A stretch of 64,000 bases of DNA from an uncultured Prevotella sp. (GTDB lineage: Bacteria > Bacteroidota > Bacteroidia > Bacteroidales > Bacteroidaceae). Both the position numbers and the translations under genes were made by a program. This document shows, piece by piece, positions 1-7,556 of the stretch. How positions within the stretch are numbered: position 1 is the first letter of the stretch; each line of letters begins with the position of its first letter. Under the pieces are notes generated by a model. That model ran no database searches. It saw only the letters and a list, made by a program, of their open reading frames with translations, and was not told the DNA's origin. The DNA lies in contig CAJODL010000001.1 of NCBI GenBank assembly GCA_905233165.1, positions 248,001-312,000 on the forward strand, in the 5' to 3' direction.

Positions 1-1414
1 ACTTGTAATACTTACCTTCTGTCACACTGGGATCATCATTGGTAATTTTGGCCAGATAAGCAAGTTCCTCGCCACTCGAAATCAGGTACGGATCGTCCTG
101 TGTTCCTGTTCCTCCAGCGAATGAGGTAGCCACGCTGCCATCCCATACAATGGGGGCTTTCGGATCCTTATGGAAGGAAGCCGTCACCGTTATACTGCTC
201 TCTGGCATCGTGAACGACCAGATATTCTCTGCTACATTGGTAAGTGCCAATATCTGGCCCGATTCGTCGTTTGATATAATGAGGCTGTTGCTTGTCAGCA
301 GCATATTCTTCTTGATAGTCAGCTGCAGATACACCGTCTCTCCTGCCTCGGCACGATAAACTGTCTTGCCAAACTTACCATTATTGTAAGTATTGTAAAA
401 CTTCACTTTACAGCCACCACCATTGATTAGCGTACCGGCATTGAGGCGGAATCCTGATATATACGAGGTTGTCTCGCCAATAGCGGGCAGGCCCTCTATG
501 CGAGGATAATTGTCTGGTACATACTCAAATGGTTCACCCAACAACTGAGCAAACTCCTCCGTCTTCATTTCCTCTGTGGTTTTACCTATGCTGTTACCAG
601 ACGAAACATTTGAAGCTACAGTCTTGTCATAATATAGTGTATTGCTGCCACCGTTTCCCATCACGCCACAGCCCCCATTTTGTTTGACAACAGCGAAACA
701 GTAATCTATCGTGCCGCCAACAGCACCTCCAAGTATTCCTCCGATAAAACTACCTGTGGAATTAAGTGAGCCATAAGTATAGCAATACTCTATCCTCGAA
801 CTGCCGTACATATAGCCTACCAACAGACCTATGTAGGGCTCGCCAGAGGCATCTATCTTTCCTGATGCATAGCAACGGCGGACAACAGATCTATCATTTA
901 ACACACCCGATATAAGTCCCGTACAATACATCGTATTCATGTATGAATCGACAACTGCCAAGTCGTGTACTACAGCCGAGCCACTTAAAGCGCCAAAGAG
1001 TCCTTTCTGATGATGGCCCGAGACATTGTAAAATACATACATGCCCATAATGCTATGACCGTTGCCATCGAAATCGCCCATGAATCCCGTATTGCCATAG
1101 TCAACATTGGCAATGGGCGTCCAAACATTAGCAGGCGTACCATTGAGTTCGAAGTTCTCATTCAGCACATCGTCGTTGAGGACAATGTCGTCAATCAGCT
1201 TGTAGTACTTGCCATCGGTCACACTTGGATCATCATTAGTGATTTTGGCCAGATAAGCCAGTTCCGCGCCGTCACTTATCAGATACGGATCATTTTGCGT
1301 TCCTGTTCCACCAGCGAATGACGTTGCAACACTACCGTCCCAAACATCCTGGGCGGAGAGATTTGGCATCAACAAAAACATTGCAGCCAAAAGAAAAAGC
1401 AATCTTTTAATCAT
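1..1414 (-). CDS. Secreted repeat protein with GLUG-like region, C-terminus cut by window edge
   Basis: An open frame runs from an ATG at 1414 to the left edge, 471 codons without a stop. It begins with a clear signal peptide (MIKRLLFLLAAMF, then a hydrophobic stretch ending LSAQ). Residues 22-70 and about 422-471 are near-identical copies starting WDGSVATSFAGGTGTQ, also a near-identical DNA direct repeat (1-147 and 1204-1350). Between them lies a glycine-rich region (about 95-270) with short GLUG-like motifs such as YIGLLVGYMYG, then a segment ending ESSITVTASF, typical of InlB/Flg_new-type bacterial repeats. These features suggest an exported surface or adhesin-like protein. It is divergent from the AraC-type gene at 1560, which could control it. 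No catalytic motif was seen. The 3' end, and so any sorting tail, lies outside the window. Confidence 0.85.
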   Translation of the reverse strand, partial: MIKRLLFLLAAMFLLMPNLSAQDVWDGSVATSFAGGTGTQNDPYLISDGAELAYLAKITNDDPSVTDGKYYKLIDDIVLNDDVLNENFELNGTPANVWTPIANVDYGNTGFMGDFDGNGHSIMGMYVFYNVSGHHQKGLFGALSGSAVVHDLAVVDSYMNTMYCTGLISGVLNDRSVVRRCYASGKIDASGEPYIGLLVGYMYGSSRIEYCYTYGSLNSTGSFIGGILGGAVGGTIDYCFAVVKQNGGCGVMGNGGSNTLYYDKTVASNVSSGNSIGKTTEEMKTEEFAQLLGEPFEYVPDNYPRIEGLPAIGETTSYISGFRLNAGTLINGGGCKVKFYNTYNNGKFGKTVYRAEAGETVYLQLTIKKNMLLTSNSLIISNDESGQILALTNVAENIWSFTMPESSITVTASFHKDPKAPIVWDGSVATSFAGGTGTQDDPYLISSGEELAYLAKITNDDPSVTEGKYYK

Positions 1415-1444
1415 AATAATTGTATTTTGTTAGGTTATTTTTTG

Positions 1445-1452
1445 CAAAAATA
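1445..1452 (-). promoter_or_regulatory. Candidate -7 box for the secreted repeat protein
   Basis: The minus strand reads TATTTTTG, matching the Bacteroidetes TAnnTTTG -7 element, 31 bases before the ATG at 1414. No TTG lies at the ideal distance upstream, so this is a moderate call. Confidence 0.45.
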
Positions 1453-1547
1453 GGTTCTTTTCTTTAATAAGGTAGTTCAATTTCACAATTTCTTATCCCA
1501 AATTCACAATTTTCTTCTCATTATGAATTAAAACGGTAAAAAAGGAC

Positions 1548-1555
1548 TACCTTTG
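1548..1555 (+). promoter_or_regulatory. Bacteroidetes -7 box almost touching the araC-type start codon
   Basis: TACCTTTG ends four bases before the ATG at 1560. Transcription usually starts a few bases after this box, which leaves little or no leader. No TTG lies at the usual -33 distance (the sequence there is TTATG). Confidence 0.6.
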
Positions 1556-1559
1556 CGAC

Positions 1560-2726
1560 ATGATAACAATTACAATCTTTTCTATTTTGCCTACAATTGT
1601 ATGTGCGGTATTGGTGTTGCTCCTTGCTCTTGACCTGTATCATAACTATTCACGTCCACGGGCTATTCTCTGCATATTCATGCTTGTGACTACACTGCTG
1701 TACACAGGTCATTTCTTCTATTTCAATCATCTGACGACAGCCATTCCCCTGACAGATTCCATATATAGCTTCTGTAATCCTGCTGTCTATCCGCTTTACT
1801 TCATCTATATAGAAGAACTTACCGGCTATCGCAACAATAGAAGGCGACAACTGTTATACCTGCTTCCCTCACTGCTGTGTTTCTTAACCGTGAGCCTGCT
1901 CTACTGCCTTATGAATGCCGATGAAACCGATGTTTTTATAGAAAAATATCTCTATGGAGGTGAAATCTCAGCATTGACAGGTTATGCTTGGTGGCAAGCA
2001 GTAGCACACATGGCTGTTAGATTGGTTTTTGGTGTGCAAATACCTTTTGTGTTCTTTAAGGGATGGAAAAAAATATCAGAATTCAACGAAGAAATCGGTA
2101 AAAATTACTCCTCTACGGATGGAAAAATGTTGTCCACGCTGAAACCTTTGCTTTTGGCTTTCGTGATTGTGTCCGTTATTTCATTCCTTAGCAATATTAT
2201 CGGAAGGGAACACTTTTTTGATTCTTCTGAACTGATTCTTCCTTCACTGACTTTCTCATTGCTCTTATTATTTATAGGATATGAGGGTTTACACCAAAAA
2301 TTCACAGCTCAAGATATGGTACTTGACATGATGCCGTGTGAAGAAGTCAATGAAGATAAGATTGCTGAAGAATATACAGGCAGTCAGTTATTAAGCAATA
2401 TCATACGTGTCGTTGACGAGGAAAAACTCTATCTACAACCAAATCTAAAAATCAATGATTTGGCAAAGCGGCTTTGTACGAATCGAGAATATGTATATAG
2501 AGCTATTAACATAGAAATGGGTCAATCGTTTGCTGACTTCATCAACTGCAAGCGCATAGAATATGCTACTCATTTGCTGGAGCAGTCGTCTGATATGTTG
2601 CTGACAGAAGTAGCTCTAAAATCTGGATTTTCATCTACCAGTGCTTTCTACCGTAACTGGAAACTGTTCCGTCACTGTTCGCCAAGGAAATATTTGAACA
2701 AGGGTAACCAAGGGACGATTCTTTGA
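1560..2726 (+). CDS. Membrane-anchored AraC-family transcriptional regulator
   Basis: This 388-residue protein has an N-terminal membrane half (about 1-245) with six or seven hydrophobic segments, followed by a cytoplasmic linker and a C-terminal AraC/XylS-type helix-turn-helix pair (about 285-382; LYLQPNLKINDLAKRL and EVALKSGFSSTSAFYRNW). Bacteroidetes often carry such 7TM-AraC fusions, thought to sense a signal at the membrane. The ATG at 1560 is kept because the next Met is residue 41, which would remove the first membrane segment. The start is nearly leaderless. It sits between the secreted repeat protein (divergent) and the GH27 gene (same strand, 209 bases on), and either could be its target. 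The ligand is unknown. Confidence 0.85.
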   Translation: MITITIFSILPTIVCAVLVLLLALDLYHNYSRPRAILCIFMLVTTLLYTGHFFYFNHLTTAIPLTDSIYSFCNPAVYPLYFIYIEELTGYRNNRRRQLLYLLPSLLCFLTVSLLYCLMNADETDVFIEKYLYGGEISALTGYAWWQAVAHMAVRLVFGVQIPFVFFKGWKKISEFNEEIGKNYSSTDGKMLSTLKPLLLAFVIVSVISFLSNIIGREHFFDSSELILPSLTFSLLLLFIGYEGLHQKFTAQDMVLDMMPCEEVNEDKIAEEYTGSQLLSNIIRVVDEEKLYLQPNLKINDLAKRLCTNREYVYRAINIEMGQSFADFINCKRIEYATHLLEQSSDMLLTEVALKSGFSSTSAFYRNWKLFRHCSPRKYLNKGNQGTIL

Positions 2727-2870
2727 TTTCTATTTATTCATATTTCTTACATTATATTTTTGCCAACATTGGCACTTTTTACGCTGCGGATTACATGGTG
2801 GTTCCTATGTCACAGGGACGGGTGAGTGATACAAGATGGAAGAATGTCACAATCTTTCCGGATTATTTTT

Positions 2871-2899
2871 TTGTATTTCATTTTTTTTTCGTACCTTTG
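2871..2899 (+). promoter_or_regulatory. Promoter of the GH27 gene
   Basis: TTG at 2871-2873 and TACCTTTG at 2892-2899 with an 18-base spacer give the standard Bacteroidetes -33/-7 pair, leaving a leader of about 30 bases before the ATG at 2936. Confidence 0.75.
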
Positions 2900-2935
2900 C
2901 GGCGTGTTACCAAATAAAACAACTTACTAACTGTT

Positions 2936-5434
2936 ATGAAAAAATTATTTACTTTGATTTGGTGTGCTATGATTGCTATGGGCAGCATTAACGCGCAAGA
3001 TGAAATGGCTACTTTCCGCCAGTGGGCACTTACCCCACCGATGGGATGGAACTCTTGGGACTGCTATTACTCTTCTGTTACAGAGAAAGAGGTAATGCAG
3101 AATGCGCAGTATCTTGTCGATAATGACCTTGTAAGGCACGGATGGGAATATGTCGTGGTGGACATACGATGGTATTGTAATCATCCATCACTGGGAGGCG
3201 GTAACTATAACCAGAATGGTACCCAGGATTATGTGCTTGACGAATATGGTCGATATCTACCTTCACCAACACGCTTCCCATCGTGTATGAAGGAAGGAAA
3301 GAATATTGGTTTCAAGGCTCTTGCAGATGCCATACATAAGATGGGACTGAAGTTTGGCATCCACATAATGCGTGGTGTGCCAAAGTCGGTAGTTGGTTCC
3401 AGCTATAAACTGAAGGGCAGCGAATCGACTCCTTGGTCGTCTGTCTATAACGGTACGACTTCGCCTTGTACATGGCTGAAGGACAACCTGCTGGTGCGTA
3501 ACAACGAGGCCGGACAGATGTACTATAACAGCATAATGGACCTGTATGCTGAATGGGGCGTTGACTTCTTGAAAATTGACGACCTGTCACGTCCTTTCTA
3601 TATTGACGAGATACACATGATACGCAAGGCCATTGACCAGACGGGCAGACCTATTGTGTTGTCGCTGTCGCCCGGCAAGACGCAGTATGTGTATGCGCAG
3701 GAATGTCTTGACAACGCCAATATGTGGCGCATGATGGATGACCTGTGGGACAACTGGAGCGCAGTGGATGCTGTCTTCAATGAGGCACATGAATGGAGCA
3801 AATATGCCCGTCCGGGTAACTATGCCGATTGCGACATGCTGCCGCTAGGACAGATTGCTATGACGATTGCCGACAACGGATATACTGGTGCAGACAACGG
3901 ACGATGGACAAATCTGACACAAAATGAACAACTGACGATGATGACCTTGTGGGGCATTTGTCATTCACCCCTATTCTTTGGTGGAGAGATGACAAAGAAC
4001 GATGCCTTCACCCTCTCGCTGCTTAACAACGAGGAGTATCACCAGATGCACAAATACGGACAGGATGCTCATCAGGTAGTAAACGACGAGGATAATGGAC
4101 AAGTGGTATGGACATCTCTCGATCCAACAACTGGAAACAGGTATCTGGCTCTATTCCAACGCGACAACACCCGCTGGGTGGTAGGTGCAAAGGCTCTTTA
4201 CAAGTCAGAGGTGGTTGCCTACACTACTGACGGACACGCTGTGGACGTGGACATTCCATGGCCAGAGGGCTCAAAGACATTGGTGCTCGTGGTTGATGAC
4301 GGCGGAGACAACTACAACTATGACCACGGCGACTGGATAAATCCGACTCTCGTATTGCGTGATGGCACAGAGGTACCGCTTACGAGTACATATAAGACAC
4401 GACAATATACAAAGTCGTATTTCAACCGCGTATATGAAAACAAGAATGTAGATAACGGCGGAAAGATGAAGGTGATGGGAACGGCATACGACAGGGGCTT
4501 CTCTACAGATGCCAACGCTGCAATCTTCTTTACTATTCCTGCTGATATGGACGTGGTACGCTTCAAGGCTATGGGAGCTGCTGACGATTCGGGCATCAAT
4601 CAGACGAATGCTACGACAAGTTTGCGCTTCATGGTATTCGACCAGAATCCGCTTACCAACGAACAGGATGACTATGTAGCCCGCTCAGGACTGATAAACC
4701 GTACAGGAACAAAATCCAAGCTGTTAGAGGCTGATATAACTGGTGCAAGACAACTTAAGATTTTTGTCAGCAACAACGGTGACGGCTTTGCATACGACAG
4801 AGCGAATATCGTAAATCCTGTGCTCATTGATGTTGACGGCAATGAGACAAAACTTACGTCTCTTAACTATACATCATACAAGTCGGAATGGGGGTCTCTA
4901 CACATCAACAAAAATGTTGAAGGACAGACTCTGCGCATTGAGGGAACAACATATGAGAATGGTTTGGGAATGAATGGTGAATGCACCCTGATATACAACC
5001 TGCCGGAAGGACATAAGTACAAGACCTTCAAGGGACTGTGCGGATATGACACCAGCTGTGATACAGACAATACATCTTCAAGCGGCACAACAATGGAATT
5101 CTTCATCTATGCAACAGGACAGAATGCTGACCATGTTGTTGATCTTACGCAATTCGGGTATGCGGCAGATGAGAAGGTGCCTGTCTATGATATTTGGGAA
5201 AAGACTTCCGTTGGCGAGGTTTTCGGCACATTGAAGACAAGCGTTCCAAGTCATGGTGTGAAGCTTTATCGCCTCGGTGACAATAAACCTAATGCCATAA
5301 AGACTGTTGAGCAACAGGAAAGGAACAATGATGAATTGTCGTCAGAAGAACAGTGTTATGACCTCATGGGACGCAAGGTGAAACCAACGTCTCATGGGTT
5401 GTATATAAAGAAAGGAAAGAAATACGTGAAATAA
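2936..5434 (+). CDS. Secreted GH27 alpha-galactosidase with NPCBM-like domains
   Basis: This 832-residue enzyme should release terminal alpha-galactose from galactosides. It has a signal peptide (1-20, ending INAQ). The GH27 barrel begins LTPPMGWNSWDCYY; the nucleophile is probably Asp215 in FLKIDD and the acid/base Asp269 in WRMMDDLWDNW. Two NPCBM-like modules follow (about 430-600 and 610-750), recognisable by YDRGFSTDANA and YENGLGMNGE. The tail (YDLMGRKV ... GLYIKKGKKYVK) resembles the short C-terminal domains of many exported Prevotella hydrolases and may be a sorting signal, though this is inference. The family also contains alpha-N-acetylgalactosaminidases, and substrate cannot be settled by eye. 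It has its own promoter and stands alone. A 17-bp inverted repeat lies 75 bases after the stop. Confidence 0.9.
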   Translation: MKKLFTLIWCAMIAMGSINAQDEMATFRQWALTPPMGWNSWDCYYSSVTEKEVMQNAQYLVDNDLVRHGWEYVVVDIRWYCNHPSLGGGNYNQNGTQDYVLDEYGRYLPSPTRFPSCMKEGKNIGFKALADAIHKMGLKFGIHIMRGVPKSVVGSSYKLKGSESTPWSSVYNGTTSPCTWLKDNLLVRNNEAGQMYYNSIMDLYAEWGVDFLKIDDLSRPFYIDEIHMIRKAIDQTGRPIVLSLSPGKTQYVYAQECLDNANMWRMMDDLWDNWSAVDAVFNEAHEWSKYARPGNYADCDMLPLGQIAMTIADNGYTGADNGRWTNLTQNEQLTMMTLWGICHSPLFFGGEMTKNDAFTLSLLNNEEYHQMHKYGQDAHQVVNDEDNGQVVWTSLDPTTGNRYLALFQRDNTRWVVGAKALYKSEVVAYTTDGHAVDVDIPWPEGSKTLVLVVDDGGDNYNYDHGDWINPTLVLRDGTEVPLTSTYKTRQYTKSYFNRVYENKNVDNGGKMKVMGTAYDRGFSTDANAAIFFTIPADMDVVRFKAMGAADDSGINQTNATTSLRFMVFDQNPLTNEQDDYVARSGLINRTGTKSKLLEADITGARQLKIFVSNNGDGFAYDRANIVNPVLIDVDGNETKLTSLNYTSYKSEWGSLHINKNVEGQTLRIEGTTYENGLGMNGECTLIYNLPEGHKYKTFKGLCGYDTSCDTDNTSSSGTTMEFFIYATGQNADHVVDLTQFGYAADEKVPVYDIWEKTSVGEVFGTLKTSVPSHGVKLYRLGDNKPNAIKTVEQQERNNDELSSEEQCYDLMGRKVKPTSHGLYIKKGKKYVK

Positions 5435-5508
5435 ATGGAACACAGGGACGGGTTCTGTTTCATATAGAAATTAAAGTTTGTATTTGAGATATTATGTTGG
5501 TGATTCTC

Positions 5509-5555
5509 GTTTGTTGTCGGAGCCGTTATATATATAGGCGGCTCCAACAACAAAC
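5509..5555 (+). terminator. Strong hairpin after the GH27 gene
   Basis: GTTTGTTGTCGGAGCCG (5509-5525) pairs with CGGCTCCAACAACAAAC (5539-5555), 17 bp with one mismatch and an AT-rich loop of 13. No clear T-tract follows, so it may be a terminator or an mRNA 3' stabiliser. Confidence 0.5.
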
Positions 5556-5583
5556 ATTACCCTTAAAAATGCTGTAGGCTTCT

Positions 5584-5640
5584 CCTATGCTACGCCTATC
5601 CTACGCCTATGCTACGCCTATCCTACGCCTATGCTCCACG
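5584..5640. repeat. Tandem repeat of an 11/22-base unit
   Basis: CCTATGCTACG alternates with CCTATCCTACG, about two and a half 22-base units, ending CCTATGCTCCACG. It lies in the 435-base gap between the GH27 gene and xerD. No gene was found in this gap. Confidence 0.85.
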
Positions 5641-5670
5641 AAGGAGCTTAGAGGCTGGGTAGAGTATAGT

Positions 5671-5762
5671 TGACAACTGATAACTGACAGGTGACAACTG
5701 ACAACTGATAACTGACAACTGATAACTGACAACTGATAACTGACAGGTGACAACTGATAGGT
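5671..5762. repeat. Tandem repeat of GACAACTGATAACT
   Basis: Three or more perfect copies of the 14-mer GACAACTGATAACT are flanked by variants containing GACAGGTGACAACTG. Units are contiguous with no unique spacers, so it is not CRISPR. It ends about 65 bases before the xerD promoter. Confidence 0.85.
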
Positions 5763-5826
5763 GAGAGGTAAGATGGCTGATGGAAGAGGGGAAATGTAAC
5801 AAAATAAAAATTTATTCTTATTTTGC

Positions 5827-5857
5827 TTGCATTATTCAAGACTTAATCGTACCTTTG
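5827..5857 (+). promoter_or_regulatory. Promoter of xerD
   Basis: TTG at 5827-5829, a 20-base spacer and TACCTTTG at 5850-5857. It decides the xerD start: the in-frame ATG at 5780 lies upstream of this promoter, while the ATG at 5870 lies just downstream. Confidence 0.8.
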
Positions 5858-5869
5858 CAAGCGAAAGTA

Positions 5870-6844
5870 ATGAAAAATATCAAGGAACAGTTTCGTCGTT
5901 ACCTGCGTTTGCAGAAGGGTTTGTCGCCAAATACGTTGGAGGCTTACCTGCATGATGTAGCGTTGCTTTTTTCGTGGGTGGAGGAGAAAGAAGGAAGAAC
6001 CCCATCCCGACCTTCCCAAGGGAAGGGGGAAGTTATCGACTCTGCAGCTTCATTGGTCGAAGAATCTATTGATGACAAAGTAAAACAGCTGAAGCTTGCT
6101 GACCTTGAGGAATTCTCTGCTTCGCTGTTCGACTTAGGCATTGCTCCTTCTTCGCATGCTCGCATATTGTGTGGTGTCAGAGCGTTGTATCGATTCCTCG
6201 AAATTGACGGTTACATCGACCAAGACCCGTCGGAACTGTTAGAGTCACCGATACAGGCAAAGCATCTTCCGGAAGTCCTCTCTACAAAGGAAATAGATAT
6301 GCTGGAGTCTGCCATAGACCTCAGCAAATGGGAAGGTCACAGAAATCGTGCCATTATAGAGGTGCTTTTCTCGTGCGGCCTGCGCGTTTCTGAACTGGTA
6401 AACCTGAAACTGTCACAGGTTTATGAGGACGAACGCTATGTCCGCGTTATGGGAAAAGGTTCCAAGGAACGCCTTATTCCTATTTCGGAAAATGCCATTC
6501 GCGAGCTGCACCTGTGGTATGATGACCGCAACAAGATGGTAATAAAAAAAGGTGAGGAGGATTATGTCTTCCTCAACCGTCGTGGAGCGCATCTCACACG
6601 CACGATGATTCTCATTATGATAAAGCAATACGCCAAGGATGCAGGCATAAAAAAGACCATCTCACCGCATACTTTGCGACATTCCTTTGCTACCGCTTTG
6701 CTTGAGGGAGGTTGTTCCCTTCGCGCCATTCAGGCCATGTTGGGCCACGAAAGCATCGGCACGACAGAGATATACACCCACATCGATATGACAACCCTCA
6801 GGGACGAGATAGAACATCATCATCCAAGGAATATCACGTCTTAG
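5870..6844 (+). CDS. xerD: Site-specific tyrosine recombinase XerD
   Basis: This 324-residue XerC/XerD-type integrase is expected to resolve chromosome dimers at dif. The N-terminal SAM-like core-binding domain (about 1-135) starts KEQFRRYLRLQKGLSPNT. The catalytic domain shows the full set: Arg172 (GLRVSEL), Lys196 (MGKGSKER), His267 and Arg270 (HTLRH), His293 (LGHES) and Tyr302 (IYTHI). I start at 5870 because the upstream ATG at 5780 would translate through the promoter. Residues about 41-54 (EGRTPSRPSQGKGE) are an in-frame insertion encoded by a palindrome-rich segment (5989-6030) in the N-domain. A 175-residue gene follows after 27 bases. XerD rather than XerC is a judgement from overall similarity. 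Confidence 0.88.
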   Translation: MKNIKEQFRRYLRLQKGLSPNTLEAYLHDVALLFSWVEEKEGRTPSRPSQGKGEVIDSAASLVEESIDDKVKQLKLADLEEFSASLFDLGIAPSSHARILCGVRALYRFLEIDGYIDQDPSELLESPIQAKHLPEVLSTKEIDMLESAIDLSKWEGHRNRAIIEVLFSCGLRVSELVNLKLSQVYEDERYVRVMGKGSKERLIPISENAIRELHLWYDDRNKMVIKKGEEDYVFLNRRGAHLTRTMILIMIKQYAKDAGIKKTISPHTLRHSFATALLEGGCSLRAIQAMLGHESIGTTEIYTHIDMTTLRDEIEHHHPRNITS

Positions 6845-6871
6845 ACTATATTATTTGGAGAAGCCAGAAAT

Positions 6872-7399
6872 ATGGAGAATTTTGAAGAGATATTAAAAAA
6901 AGACCTGCATCAGTATCTGCTGAGCACGAACGAGGTGGACGAGCGTCTGCCGGAGTGTCCTGATGTGGTGGAAAAATGGGAGGAGATAGCCAAAGCATAC
7001 ATCACCGACGGCATTCGTGAGTTTCAGAAGTTCCCATCAGCCTCGTTGGGATGGATGATGTATATTGGCATGGCTGTGGCGAAGATGTGGGATACAGAGT
7101 GGGAGGTCTATTCCAAGTTGCCAGATCTTTATACCTACATACGAGACAAACGTGGCTATGATGCGATGGACGAATACATCCGGGAAGAAGTGCTGCTGTT
7201 ACAGGGCGAGGACTTCGCCAATCTTGAAAAAGTGGTTGGCAATTGTGCCTCATGGGTATATAATGTTCTGATGCACCAAGGATTCGAACCCGGAACAAAA
7301 GAAGCCTTCTATGGTTACGTAGCCTGTCTGCATCAGCTCTACCTGATGGGAGCAGCCATGCAACTGAAACGGATGGGCTATCACATGACAAAGATATGA
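6872..7399 (+). CDS. Conserved hypothetical protein, 175 residues
   Basis: I do not recognise this protein. It is acidic and mostly helical, without signal peptide or membrane span, beginning MENFEEILKKDLHQYLLST. It is rich in Trp and Tyr (GWMMYIGMAVAKMWDTEWEVY) and ends with a hydrophobic helix region (YGYVACLHQLYLMGAAMQL). It lies 27 bases after xerD on the same strand and could share its transcript. Codon use looks like that of its neighbours. It is convergent with the GH53 gene. Confidence 0.7.
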   Translation: MENFEEILKKDLHQYLLSTNEVDERLPECPDVVEKWEEIAKAYITDGIREFQKFPSASLGWMMYIGMAVAKMWDTEWEVYSKLPDLYTYIRDKRGYDAMDEYIREEVLLLQGEDFANLEKVVGNCASWVYNVLMHQGFEPGTKEAFYGYVACLHQLYLMGAAMQLKRMGYHMTKI

Positions 7400-7476
7400 T
7401 GAAGTGGTCTAACTATTTTATGTTACTCAGAATCTCCTTTGTATTGTTCCTATTCTTGTAATTTTAGGAATAAAAC

Positions 7477-7515
7477 AAATTTCACAAGCTTGTGAATCAC
7501 AAACCTGTGAAATTT
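7477..7515. terminator. Inverted repeat between convergent genes
   Basis: AAATTTCACA (7477-7486) and TGTGAAATTT (7506-7515) are a perfect 10-bp inverted repeat around a nested CACAAGCTTGTG palindrome. A-tracts and T-tracts at the stem ends would let it act in both directions between the genes ending at 7399 (+) and 7557 (-). Confidence 0.55.
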
Positions 7516-7556
7516 AAATATTCAGTATTGAAATAGTGAGGGATGATATCCTCCTG

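Noticed and set aside
2723..2917. 64-codon frame between the AraC and GH27 genes
   Set aside because: It spans the GH27 promoter, is AT-rich and phenylalanine-rich, and has no ribosome site.
5584..5762. Possible CRISPR array
   Set aside because: The units are 11-14 bases and contiguous, with no unique spacers and no cas genes nearby; these are simple tandem repeats.
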